Positions 17,975-26,706 of a stretch of DNA of 64,000 bases are shown in pieces (within the stretch, counting starts at the first letter, position 1; every line of letters begins with the position of its first letter). The notes under the pieces are model-generated. The model ran no database searches. It was given only the letters and a program-made list of their open reading frames with translations, and was not told the origin of the DNA. The DNA comes from VBOC01 sp964512655 (GTDB lineage Bacteria; Bacteroidota; Ignavibacteria; UBA10030; SZUA-254): the NCBI GenBank assembly GCA_964512655.1, contig CAZEJT010000005.1:124001-188000 (forward strand), in the 5' to 3' direction. The translations under genes and the position numbers were made by a program.

Positions 17975-18880
17975 ATGTCCAAAAAGAAGATACTCTGGCT
18001 CATCGCGATCGTAGTAGCGATAGGACTCTGGTATGCGTTCCGTCCCGAGCTGCTCTTCGTCAATGAGACCGTCAGCGAGAGCTTCCCCGCCTCGACAGCC
18101 ACCCAACAGACAGCAACTCTGTCGGAACCGGTTCTGCTCGCCGAAGGCGCATTCCACAGCAACGCACATGACACAAAAGGTACTGCTTCCATCTACCGGC
18201 TTGCCGATGGAAAGCGCGTCCTGAGATTCACCAATTTCGAAACCTCGAACGGCCCGGACGTGAACATCTACCTTGTCGCGGCTTCAGACGTACAGGATGA
18301 CGGAACGGTCAAGAAGTCGGGATTCGTAGCCGTAGGGCCGATCAAGGGGAACAAGGGCGATCAGAATTACGACGTTCCTGCCGACCTCGATCTCGGGAAG
18401 TATAAGACCGTCACCGTCTGGTGCAAGAGGTTCAGCGTCAACTTTGGCAGCGCGCCGCTCTCGCCGAAGGCAGGCCTCAATTCCAACAGCATGCAGACGC
18501 CCGGAACTGACGAACCGAAGGTCCTCTCCGCCGGAACATTCCACAACGGAGCCCACGACACGAAGGGGAAGGCCACCATTTACCAGCTCCCCGACGGCAA
18601 ACGGGTTCTGAGGTTCACTGAGTTTGAGACTTCCAACGGCCCGGATGTTAACATCTACCTCGTAGCCGCGTCGGATGCGAAGGACGATGCCACGGTGAAG
18701 AACGCGGGGTTCATCACGCTCGGGCCGATTAAGGGCAACAGGGGCGATCAGAACTATGAACTCCCCTCCACTGTTGACTTAGGTACGTATCGGGCCGTCA
18801 CAGTCTGGTGCAAGCGCTTCAGCGTCAACTTCGGCACGGCACCGCTCACTCCTTCGGTTCCATCACAAGCGCAAATGTGA
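17975..18880 (+). CDS. Membrane-anchored tandem DM13-domain protein
   Basis: A 301-residue protein with one N-terminal membrane helix (residues about 5-22) and two DM13 domains (about 52-162 and 183-291). By eye they are about three quarters identical, both with SNGPDVNIYLVAASD and VWCKRFSVNFG. The invariant cysteines are C150 and C279. DM13 domains have been proposed as redox or electron-transfer modules because of this conserved cysteine and their association with DOMON/cytochrome domains; direct biochemical proof is scarce. The gene lies 97 bases after the spondin gene and 11 bases before the GMC flavoprotein gene, supporting a shared electron-transfer role. A related single-domain protein is encoded at 38140-38490. 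Confidence 0.9.
   Translation: MSKKKILWLIAIVVAIGLWYAFRPELLFVNETVSESFPASTATQQTATLSEPVLLAEGAFHSNAHDTKGTASIYRLADGKRVLRFTNFETSNGPDVNIYLVAASDVQDDGTVKKSGFVAVGPIKGNKGDQNYDVPADLDLGKYKTVTVWCKRFSVNFGSAPLSPKAGLNSNSMQTPGTDEPKVLSAGTFHNGAHDTKGKATIYQLPDGKRVLRFTEFETSNGPDVNIYLVAASDAKDDATVKNAGFITLGPIKGNRGDQNYELPSTVDLGTYRAVTVWCKRFSVNFGTAPLTPSVPSQAQM
18128..18460 (+). repeat. First DM13 unit of an intragenic tandem duplication
   Basis: This unit and 18521-18847 encode near-identical DM13 domains. The protein repeats share long blocks (GKRVLRF, SNGPDVNIYLVAASD, VTVWCKRFSVNFG) while the DNA differs at many third codon positions. That indicates an older duplication kept under protein-level selection. Confidence 0.75.
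18521..18847 (+). repeat. Second DM13 unit of the tandem duplication
   Basis: Partner of the unit at 18128-18460; see there. A linker of about 20 residues separates the two units. Confidence 0.75.
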
Positions 18881-18891
18881 GGAGGACACCC

Positions 18892-20508
18892 ATGTCCCGC
18901 GAGAATCACTACGACGTTATCATCATCGGATCAGGGGCGGGAGGGGGTACGCTCGCGTACGCCCTCGCCCCCACAGGCAAGCGGATCCTCATCATCGAGC
19001 GCGGTGATTATGTAGCTCGCGAAAAGGACAACTGGGACCCGAAGGCGGTCAACGCTGAAGGGAGATATCAGACGAAAGAAGTTTGGCGGGACGGCGATGG
19101 AAAGCCGCTTCACCCTCACACGAACTATAACGTCGGAGGCAACACGAAGTTCTACGGTGCGGCCCTCTTCCGGCTTCGTAAAGAGGACTTCGGAGAGATC
19201 CGTCACCACGGAGGCGTGTCGCCTGCATGGCCGATTTCGTACGACGAGCTCGAGCCTTACTACGCGAAATCCGAGCGGATGTACAACGTGCACGGCACGC
19301 GGGGCGAGGATCCGACTGAGCCCTGGGCAAGCTCGTCATTTCCATACGACGCTGTGACTCATGAGCCGAGAATACAGCAGCTCAGCGACGACTTTGCCCG
19401 GTTGGGACTGAAGCCGTTCCATGTCCCTCTCGGAATCATGCTGAACGAGAAGGACCGTCTCCGAAGCAAATGCATCCGCTGCAGTACCTGCGACGGTTTT
19501 CCCTGCCTTGTTCAGGCAAAATCCGACGCTCAGGTGTGCGCGGTCGACCCGGCGCTTGAGATGCCGAACGTCACTCTTGTGACAAACATGAAGGTAGAGA
19601 GACTATTTACGGATGCCTCCGGCCGGCGTGTCACGACCGTCGCAGCATCTCACAACGGCCACATTGAAGAGTTCTCAGCCGATATTGTTGCCGTATCTTG
19701 CGGCGCGATCAACTCGGCCGGGTTACTGCTGCGGTCTGCGAACGATAAGCATCCAAACGGACTGGGCAACAGCTCAGATACCGTGGGCAGGCACTACATG
19801 GGGCATGTGAATTCCGTCCTGATGGCGATCTCCAAGTGTCCGAATCCTACGGTCTTTCAGAAGACGCTCGCGGTCAACGATTTCTATTTCGGATCGAAAG
19901 ATTGGGAATATCCGATGGGCCATATTTCGTTTGTGGGCAAACTCGACGTCGAGTCGCTCAAAGCGGGAGCGCCGGCGATCGCCCCCGGATGGACGCTCGA
20001 TCTCATGGCAAAACATTCGCTCGATTTCTGGCTCACCTCGGAGGACCTGCCTGATCCCAACAACCGGGTTTCGGTCGACCGGGATGGCAACATCGTCCTC
20101 GCTTACAAGCCGAACAATGAGGAGGGGCACAAGCGCCTCATCGCAAAACTGAAGGGGCTTATGCAGCAGCAGACAGCATGCTCCGTCCACGGTCATGAGT
20201 GTCACGAAGGCCTCTTTTCACGCAACCTTTTTATCGGACAGCGGATCCCTCTTGCGGGGGTCGCACACCAGAACGGAACAATCCGCTTCGGCACCGATCC
20301 GAAGACCTCCGCGCTCGACCGCAATTGCAAGGCCCACGACCTGGAGAACCTCTATGTCGTCGATGCGAGCTTCTTCCCCTCAAGCGGCGCGGTGAACCCT
20401 GCCCTCACTATCATGGCAAACGCACTCCGGGTTGCCGATCATCTGAAAGACCGTCTGGGCATCACCGGGACTGCCTCGCAGCGCGTGGGGATGGAGATGG
20501 TCGCATGA
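18892..20508 (+). CDS. GMC-family FAD oxidoreductase
   Basis: A 538-residue glucose-methanol-choline family flavoprotein, predicted to oxidise an alcohol or sugar with FAD. The Rossmann motif GSGAGGGTLAYAL lies at 13-25. The C-terminal GMC region contains AHQNGTIRFG and SSGAVNPALTIMANALR, where the catalytic His/Asn pair is expected. A cysteine-rich stretch near residue 195 (CIRCSTCDGFPC) is present. No signal peptide or Tat motif is visible, so it appears cytoplasmic even though its neighbours are exported. The ATG at 18892 has GGAGG at 18881-18885 and starts 11 bases after the DM13 stop. The stop overlaps the next start in ATGA, so translation is likely coupled. The substrate is unknown. 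Confidence 0.92.
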   Translation: MSRENHYDVIIIGSGAGGGTLAYALAPTGKRILIIERGDYVAREKDNWDPKAVNAEGRYQTKEVWRDGDGKPLHPHTNYNVGGNTKFYGAALFRLRKEDFGEIRHHGGVSPAWPISYDELEPYYAKSERMYNVHGTRGEDPTEPWASSSFPYDAVTHEPRIQQLSDDFARLGLKPFHVPLGIMLNEKDRLRSKCIRCSTCDGFPCLVQAKSDAQVCAVDPALEMPNVTLVTNMKVERLFTDASGRRVTTVAASHNGHIEEFSADIVAVSCGAINSAGLLLRSANDKHPNGLGNSSDTVGRHYMGHVNSVLMAISKCPNPTVFQKTLAVNDFYFGSKDWEYPMGHISFVGKLDVESLKAGAPAIAPGWTLDLMAKHSLDFWLTSEDLPDPNNRVSVDRDGNIVLAYKPNNEEGHKRLIAKLKGLMQQQTACSVHGHECHEGLFSRNLFIGQRIPLAGVAHQNGTIRFGTDPKTSALDRNCKAHDLENLYVVDASFFPSSGAVNPALTIMANALRVADHLKDRLGITGTASQRVGMEMVA

Positions 20509-21626
20509 AGATTACGCCCGCGTTTCTCCCCCGACGAACCTACATTCACTCGAGGGCTAGCATACGGCCCTGGTTTCTGATCCCCATCATCGCCGGCTTG
20601 TTGCTCGCGAGCCCGAAGGCTCGTCCCAGCAGTCCCGTAGGTGATGCTGCTCCGGGAAAGGTTGCGTCTGTCGAAGCGGTCGGCATAACTGTTTCGGACA
20701 TGGATCGGTCGATCGATTTCTATTCTAAGGTTCTCACATTCCAAAAAGTATCGGATGATGAGGTCTGGGGAGCCGAGTACGAGAAGCTGGAAGGAGTCTT
20801 CGGACTCAGGATGAGAGTCGTTCGGATGAAACTCGGGGACGAGACGATCGAGCTTACCGAATACCTCACACCGAAGGGAAGCGCTTTCCCCGCGGACACA
20901 CGAAGCAACGATCGATGGTTCCAGCACATCGCGATCGTGGTGAGTGATATCGACAAGGCCTACGAGCGCTTGAGAAGGTTCAAGGTCCAGCACGCCTCAA
21001 CGGCTCCGCAGACGCTCCCCCCTACTATCAAAGCAGCGGCGGGGATCAGGGCATTCTACTTCAGGGATCCTGACGGCCATTATCTCGAGTTGATCTGGTT
21101 CCCGGCAGACAAGGGCGACCAGAAATGGAAGAAACCCGGCGAGAGGTTATTCCTCGGCATTGACCACACGGCAATTGTAGTGGAGAACACCGAACAGAGT
21201 TTGAAATTCTACAGAGACGAGCTCGGCATGCATGTCGCCGGCGAGAGCGAGAATTTCGGGACCGAGCAGGAGCATCTCAACAACGTCTCGGGCGCCCGGC
21301 TTCATATCACAGGACTCAGGGCCGCTGCCGGACCGGGGATCGAATTTCTCGAATATCTCACTCCGCGCGACGGACGTCCCGTATTGGCTGGGATGAAATC
21401 GAACGACATCGCACATTGGCAAACCACGCTGACGACCCGGCGCGTTTCGGATGTTGAACAGGAGCTCCGAGCCGGAAAAGCAGTGTTCGTATCACCAGGC
21501 CCGGTGCAGACTGACGGCAGGCTCGGGTTCGGGACCGGGTTACTGGTAAGCGATCCTGATGGCCACACGATGAAAATCATCGAGCGAAGTGGAACAGACA
21601 CTACTACAGCCACATCTCATCGATAA
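20505..21626 (+). CDS. Membrane-anchored protein with two VOC (glyoxalase/dioxygenase-fold) domains
   Basis: A 373-residue protein. It starts inside the GMC stop (ATGA, 20505-20508). An N-terminal hydrophobic segment (WFLIPIIAGLLLAS, about 23-36) predicts export or anchoring. Two VOC units follow: VEAVGITVSDMDRSIDFYSKVL to DGHYLELIWF (about 54-195), and GIDHTAIVVENTEQSLKFYRDELG to DPDGHTMKIIE (about 215-365). Candidate metal ligands (H and E of GHYLELI, H of IDHTAIV) are present. VOC proteins include glyoxalases, extradiol dioxygenases and isomerases; the reaction cannot be named. The tight link to the GMC gene suggests it acts on the GMC product. Confidence 0.87.
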   Translation: MKITPAFLPRRTYIHSRASIRPWFLIPIIAGLLLASPKARPSSPVGDAAPGKVASVEAVGITVSDMDRSIDFYSKVLTFQKVSDDEVWGAEYEKLEGVFGLRMRVVRMKLGDETIELTEYLTPKGSAFPADTRSNDRWFQHIAIVVSDIDKAYERLRRFKVQHASTAPQTLPPTIKAAAGIRAFYFRDPDGHYLELIWFPADKGDQKWKKPGERLFLGIDHTAIVVENTEQSLKFYRDELGMHVAGESENFGTEQEHLNNVSGARLHITGLRAAAGPGIEFLEYLTPRDGRPVLAGMKSNDIAHWQTTLTTRRVSDVEQELRAGKAVFVSPGPVQTDGRLGFGTGLLVSDPDGHTMKIIERSGTDTTTATSHR

Positions 21627-21636
21627 GAGTGATCGA

Positions 21637-22596
21637 ATGTACGGGCACGACGAACATCTTTGGGGAATTATCCTCGCCGGAGGCGAAGGGAAGCGGCTGC
21701 AGCCTTTCATCAAGGCGGAATACGGCGAGAACTGTCCCAAACAATACTGCACGTTCACCGGCACGAGATCGATGCTGCGCCACACGATCGATCGGGCCGA
21801 AAAGGCGATACCTCAGGACCGCTTACTCACCGTCGTGACAAGGGCACATCTAGAATACGCGTACGTGCAGCTGATCGACCAGCCCGCTGAGAATATCATC
21901 GTCCAGCCGGAGAGCAGGGAAACGGCGCCGGGGATTCTCTATCCTCTCCTTCATATCTATGAGAGAGATCCCGACGCCACTGTCTGCCTCTTCCCTTCTG
22001 ACCATTTCGTGGTTCATGAAGAGCGCTTCATGGCGCACGTTCGCTTTGCCTCCGATATTGTGGGACAGCACCGCGATAACGTGGTCCTTCTTGGCATCGA
22101 GCCGGCACGCCCGGTGGGCGACTATGGCTGGATAGTGAATGGCGAAACGCTCATCAACCGGGATGGGATGCGGCTCTCCTCGGTCGAGCATTTCCTCGAA
22201 AAACCCGGTCAGGATACGGCAATTCGCCTCTTCCGGACCGGGGCGCTCTGGAATACGCTCGTTGTTGTAAGTTATGCCAAAGTTTTGCTACAATTGTTCG
22301 AATCCTTCACCCCCCGACTCTATCAGGCCTTCTCAGGTCTGCGTAAGGCGCTCAGTTCGCCGCAGGAGGAACATGTTGCCGAGTCGCTCTATTCGAGGTT
22401 GCCGCAGATGAATTTCTCCCATGAGATTCTCAGCCAGAACTTTGCCGGACGCCGGTCTCTCAGCGTGAGCGGCGTGTACTGGAGCGATTGGGGAGACGCC
22501 TCCCGGGTCGTGTCTGACCTTGCGAGATTCTGTCAACCCAAAGCCGTGGCAGGATCGATGAGCAGGCTCGTCGAGCCCATCCGGATCGCAGGATAA
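21637..22596 (+). CDS. Mannose-1-phosphate guanylyltransferase-like sugar nucleotidyltransferase
   Basis: A 319-residue nucleotidyltransferase of the NTP_transferase family. The pyrophosphorylase signature is WGIILAGGEGKRLQP (about 10-23), followed by PKQYC, the metal-binding FPSDHF, and EKP after the sugar-binding stretch. These fit GDP-mannose or related NDP-sugar synthesis in the cytoplasm. The start at 21637 lies 10 bases after the VOC stop; an in-frame ATG at 21589 would overlap that gene. The protein lacks the C-terminal cupin isomerase half of two-domain GMP/PMI enzymes. It sits in the run of sugar-metabolism genes, but the exact sugar is uncertain. Confidence 0.87.
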   Translation: MYGHDEHLWGIILAGGEGKRLQPFIKAEYGENCPKQYCTFTGTRSMLRHTIDRAEKAIPQDRLLTVVTRAHLEYAYVQLIDQPAENIIVQPESRETAPGILYPLLHIYERDPDATVCLFPSDHFVVHEERFMAHVRFASDIVGQHRDNVVLLGIEPARPVGDYGWIVNGETLINRDGMRLSSVEHFLEKPGQDTAIRLFRTGALWNTLVVVSYAKVLLQLFESFTPRLYQAFSGLRKALSSPQEEHVAESLYSRLPQMNFSHEILSQNFAGRRSLSVSGVYWSDWGDASRVVSDLARFCQPKAVAGSMSRLVEPIRIAG

Positions 22597-22601
22597 GACC
22601 G

Positions 22602-23942
22602 ATGGCAAACCCACAGAGGATCATCATACTCGGCGGCGGCTTTGGCGGGATGTATGCCGCTCTCGAACTGGAAAGACAGCTCGCAAACGACTCTTCGATC
22701 GAGATCACGCTGGTCAACAAGGATAATTTTTTCCTGTTCACCCCCATGCTCCACGAGGTGGCGGCGAGCGACCTTGATCCTACTACGATTGTGAATCCGG
22801 TTCGCAAACTTCTCCGGAAAGTTCAGTTTTTCAACGGCCCGGTCGACGCAGTCGATCTTCCAAACAAAACGGTAACAGTATCGCACGGCGACGACGGTCA
22901 TTCGCACGTTTTGCGTTACGATCATTTGATCCTGGCGCTTGGGACAATCACAAATTTCTATAATATTCCCGGCCTGAAAGAGCGGGCGCTCACGATTAAA
23001 TCCCTGGGCGACGCCATCATGCTGCGCAACCGGCTCATCGCAAACCTCGAACAGGCAGATTTTGAGTGCGTCGCCCCCTCCCGGCAGAATCTATTAACTT
23101 TCGTCGTCGCAGGGGGCGGGTTTGCCGGCGTCGAAACAGTAGCCGGCATTAACGATTTTCTTCACGAGGCCATTCCGTTCTACCCTCATCTCTCCCGAAA
23201 GGACCTCAGGGTTGTATTGGTTCATTCCGGGGAAGTGATCCTCCCGGAATTGGGAGAGAAACTCGGCCGCTACGCAATGGAAAAGCTTTCGGCGAGAAAT
23301 ATCGAGATCATTACCGGCACGAAAGTCACGAAAATAGACAACCACAGCGTACAACTCGGGAACGGAATGGAAATCCCTTCTGATACGCTTATCTGGACCG
23401 CCGGGACGTCTCCAAACCCCCTAATGACTACGCTCACCTGCAAGACCGACCGCGGAAAACTCCCGGTCGATGAGTTCCTCCAGGTCGAGGGGTGGCCCGG
23501 CGTATGGGCAATTGGCGACTGCGCGGTGATCCCGGACTCCACAACCGGCAAGTCGTGCCCGCCGACGGCTCAACACGCGTTGCGTCAGGGGAGGGTCCTT
23601 GCCCACAACGTCATTGCCGCGATCAAAGGGGGCAAGAAGAAAAACTTCCGTTTCAAGACACTCGGCCAGCTGGCGTCGATCGGCCGGCGTACAGGAGTGG
23701 CGCGCATTCTTGGCGTCAACTTCTCAGGGTTCGTCGCCTGGTGGCTGTGGCGGACGATCTACCTATCCAAACTTCCGCGCGTGGAGAAACGGCTGCGGGT
23801 GACGCTCGATTGGACCCTTGATCTATTTTTCTCGAAGGACCTTGTGCAGTTCAACACCTATCGCGCACCGACTATCTCCCACACGAACGATAACGGTCAT
23901 ATCGATCACGACGTGATGGCAGAGGAACATCATCGGGCGTAA
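22602..23942 (+). CDS. ndh: Type 2 NADH dehydrogenase (NDH-2)
   Basis: A 446-residue FAD-dependent NADH:quinone oxidoreductase that passes electrons from NADH to quinone without pumping protons. The FAD-binding motif IIILGGGFGGMYAALELE is at residues 6-23, and the NADH-binding motif VVAGGGFAGVETVAGI is near 170. The FAD/quinone-site motif AIGDCAVIP...PPTAQHALRQG is near 305-330. A C-terminal amphipathic region (VAWWLWRTIYLSKLPR) is typical for binding the inner face of the membrane. It starts 5 bases after the nucleotidyltransferase stop, so it is in the same transcript. Here it could reoxidise NADH made by the downstream glucose dehydrogenase. Confidence 0.93.
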   Translation: MANPQRIIILGGGFGGMYAALELERQLANDSSIEITLVNKDNFFLFTPMLHEVAASDLDPTTIVNPVRKLLRKVQFFNGPVDAVDLPNKTVTVSHGDDGHSHVLRYDHLILALGTITNFYNIPGLKERALTIKSLGDAIMLRNRLIANLEQADFECVAPSRQNLLTFVVAGGGFAGVETVAGINDFLHEAIPFYPHLSRKDLRVVLVHSGEVILPELGEKLGRYAMEKLSARNIEIITGTKVTKIDNHSVQLGNGMEIPSDTLIWTAGTSPNPLMTTLTCKTDRGKLPVDEFLQVEGWPGVWAIGDCAVIPDSTTGKSCPPTAQHALRQGRVLAHNVIAAIKGGKKKNFRFKTLGQLASIGRRTGVARILGVNFSGFVAWWLWRTIYLSKLPRVEKRLRVTLDWTLDLFFSKDLVQFNTYRAPTISHTNDNGHIDHDVMAEEHHRA

Positions 23943-24024
23943 TGACGACTAAGAATAGACGAGGACCGTCTTTTGACGATTTATTCGGCTGGAAACCTAA
24001 ACGGCACATTTCAATACTACTGAT

Positions 24025-26694
24025 ATGACTGAAGAAAAGAGACGACTCAAGGAATCAGCAACCGGTAAAGCTCCATGGAAAAAGTGGGGCCCCTATCTCA
24101 CCGAGCGGCAGTGGGGTACTGTGCGCGAGGATTATAGCACGTACGGCACCGCCTGGGACTACCTCACTCACGACGCAGCCCGGAGCAAGGCGTACCGTTG
24201 GGGAGAAGAGGGAATCGCCGGCATCAGCGACGAGAACCAGCTCCTCTGTTTCTCATTAGCCCTCTGGAACGGGAAGGACCCCATCATAAAGGAGCGCCTC
24301 TTTGGTCTGTCCGGAAGCGAGGGAAACCACGGCGAGGACGTCAAAGAGCTCTATTACTATCTCGATAATACGCCTACGCATTCCTACATGAAGATGCTGT
24401 ACAAGTATCCGCAGGCGGAGTTCCCCTACTCCGACCTCGTCGATGAAAATCGCCGGCGCGGCAGAGGCCTGCCCGAGTACGAGTTGATGGATACCGGAAT
24501 TTTCGATCACGACAGGTACTTCGACGTATTTGTGGAATATGCCAAGGCGTCTCCCGAGGATTTGCTAATCCGCATCACGGTCCACAACCGCGGTCCCGAG
24601 GATGCAGAGATTCACGTTCTGCCGACTCTGTGGTATCGCAACACCTGGGCCTGGGGATACGACACTTACAAGCCCGGACTCGCGGCGGCTGGAAACGTGA
24701 TCGAGGCCGATCATCGCGAGCTGGGGAAGCGGTGGCTCTATTGCGACCGTGTCGATGATCTGCTCTTTTGCGAGAATGAAACACACCTGGGGCGGCTCCA
24801 CGGCGTCCGGGGTGTCACCGGATTCTTCAAGGATGGGATCAACAATTATGTAGCCGGGAGAGACAAAACTGCTGTCAATCCCCACAAGAAAGGAACCCGG
24901 GCTGCTGTGGACGCGCTCCTCACGGTTCCCGCCCGCAAGTCCGTCTCAGTGCGTCTGCGGCTTACGGACACTCGTCAGCACCTCCCTTTTTCCGGATTTG
25001 ATGAGATTTTCGCTCTTCGTCAGACGGAAGCCGACGGATTTTATGGCGAGCTGCAGGCCGATATGGAGAACGAAGATGCCAGGAACGTGCAGCGGCAGGC
25101 GTTTGCAGGCATGTTGTGGTCGAAGCAGTTCTATTACTACGACATCCCGCAGTGGCAGAAAGGGGATCCGGGCCAGCCCGCTCCTCCTCCCGAGCGGCAG
25201 CGTGGGCGCAACCATGAATGGATCCACCTGAACAACGCAGACATCATCTCGATGCCCGACAAGTGGGAATATCCCTGGTACGCCGCCTGGGACCTTGCTT
25301 TCCACGCGATCCCGCTTTCGATGATCGACCCCGAATTTGCGAAAGAGCAGTTGACTCTCCTTACACGCGAGTGGTACATGCATCCGAACGGCCAGCTTCC
25401 GGCATACGAGTGGGCGTTCGGTGACGTGAATCCTCCGGTCCACGCCTGGGCGGCGTGGAGGGTCTTCAAAATCGACGCGAAGATGAGCGGGAAATCCGAC
25501 ATCGCTTTCCTCGAAGGGATGTTTCACAAACTCCTCTTGAACTTTACGTGGTGGGTCAACCGGAAAGACGAGGAGGGACACAATATCTTTCAGGGGGGCT
25601 TCCTTGGGTTAGACAACATCGGGGTCTTCGACCGGAGCGCGATGCTGCCCACCGGCGGACACATCGAACAGGCCGACGGCACGAGCTGGATGGCGATGTA
25701 TTCTCTGAACATGATGCGGATCTCGCTCGAACTTGCGCAGACGAAGCCTGTGTACCAGGACATGGCGACCAAATTCTTCGAGCACTTCCTCTACATCGCC
25801 GGCGCTATCGCGAACATCGGCGGGGAAGGGATCGATCTCTGGGACAGCGAAGATGAGTTTTTCTACGACGTCCTGCACACTCCCCACGGGCTCACCCCGC
25901 TCAAGATACGCTCGATGGTGGGACTCATCCCTCTCTTTGCCGTCGAGACGCTCGAGCCGGAGCTCCTCGAGAAAGTCCCCGATTTCAAGCGGCGCATGGA
26001 GTGGTTCCTTGGCTATCGGCCAGATCTGGCAAACCTCGTCTCCCGGTGGCGTGAGCCCGGAACGGGCGACCGAAGGCTCCTCTCGCTTCTGCGCGGTCAT
26101 CGAATGAAGCGCATTCTCAAGCGGATGCTCGACGAAACGGAATTTCTCTCCGATTACGGCGTGCGCGCGCTTTCGCGCTATCATAAGGATCACCCATACG
26201 TCTTTTACGCCAACGGGGATGCCTTGACGGTGGAGTATCAGCCGGCCGAGTGCAACTCAGGCTTATTCGGAGGCAACTCGAACTGGCGGGGGCCGATCTG
26301 GTTTCCGGTGAATTTCCTCATCATCGAATCGCTCCAGAAATTCCACCACTATTACGGCGACGACTTCAAGATCGAGTCTCCGACAGGCTCAGGGCAGTAC
26401 ATCACCATCAATGATACCGCCGATGAGCTTGCCCGGCGGCTCACAAAGATATTCCTGAGAGACGAAGATGGGAAACGCCCGGTCCTGGGGCCGAACGAAA
26501 AGCTCCAGCGCGATCCGAACTTCCGCGACTATGTCCTATTCCACGAATACTTTAACGGAGACACGGGGGCCGGGGTTGGGGCCTCTCACCAGACGGGGTG
26601 GACGGGGATCATCGCGAAACTGCTCCAGCCAAGAAAAATGCGGGAGAGGGCGCAAGCAACACAATCAATCATCGAACACGAACAATACGCTTAA
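24025..26694 (+). CDS. GH63/MGH1-type glucosidase-like glycoside hydrolase
   Basis: An 889-residue cytoplasmic protein of the (alpha/alpha)6-barrel GH63/mannosylglycerate-hydrolase-like group. Visible conserved blocks are DYLTHDAARSKAYRWGEEG near the N-terminus, YPWYAAWDLAFHAIPLSMID (the Asp is the likely general acid), ALPTGG-like AMLPTGGHIEQADGTSWMAM, and SGLFGGNSNWRGPIWFPVN. No signal peptide is present. Family members cleave alpha-glucosides or mannosylglycerate. With the debranching enzyme two genes downstream it suggests intracellular oligosaccharide or glycogen breakdown. It follows the NDH-2 gene by 82 bases; a TTGACG at 23973 in that gap could mark an internal promoter, but its -10 partner is poor. 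Confidence 0.88.
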   Translation: MTEEKRRLKESATGKAPWKKWGPYLTERQWGTVREDYSTYGTAWDYLTHDAARSKAYRWGEEGIAGISDENQLLCFSLALWNGKDPIIKERLFGLSGSEGNHGEDVKELYYYLDNTPTHSYMKMLYKYPQAEFPYSDLVDENRRRGRGLPEYELMDTGIFDHDRYFDVFVEYAKASPEDLLIRITVHNRGPEDAEIHVLPTLWYRNTWAWGYDTYKPGLAAAGNVIEADHRELGKRWLYCDRVDDLLFCENETHLGRLHGVRGVTGFFKDGINNYVAGRDKTAVNPHKKGTRAAVDALLTVPARKSVSVRLRLTDTRQHLPFSGFDEIFALRQTEADGFYGELQADMENEDARNVQRQAFAGMLWSKQFYYYDIPQWQKGDPGQPAPPPERQRGRNHEWIHLNNADIISMPDKWEYPWYAAWDLAFHAIPLSMIDPEFAKEQLTLLTREWYMHPNGQLPAYEWAFGDVNPPVHAWAAWRVFKIDAKMSGKSDIAFLEGMFHKLLLNFTWWVNRKDEEGHNIFQGGFLGLDNIGVFDRSAMLPTGGHIEQADGTSWMAMYSLNMMRISLELAQTKPVYQDMATKFFEHFLYIAGAIANIGGEGIDLWDSEDEFFYDVLHTPHGLTPLKIRSMVGLIPLFAVETLEPELLEKVPDFKRRMEWFLGYRPDLANLVSRWREPGTGDRRLLSLLRGHRMKRILKRMLDETEFLSDYGVRALSRYHKDHPYVFYANGDALTVEYQPAECNSGLFGGNSNWRGPIWFPVNFLIIESLQKFHHYYGDDFKIESPTGSGQYITINDTADELARRLTKIFLRDEDGKRPVLGPNEKLQRDPNFRDYVLFHEYFNGDTGAGVGASHQTGWTGIIAKLLQPRKMRERAQATQSIIEHEQYA

Positions 26695-26706
26695 GGGACA
26701 CGACGC

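Noticed and set aside
20199..20504. Upstream extension of the VOC protein into the GMC gene
   Set aside because: The extra 102 codons overlap the GMC coding region in another frame; the ATG at 20505 with a stop-start overlap and a following hydrophobic segment is far more plausible.
23973..24001. Internal promoter before the GH63 gene
   Set aside because: TTGACG is followed at 17 bases only by CCTAAA, too weak to list.
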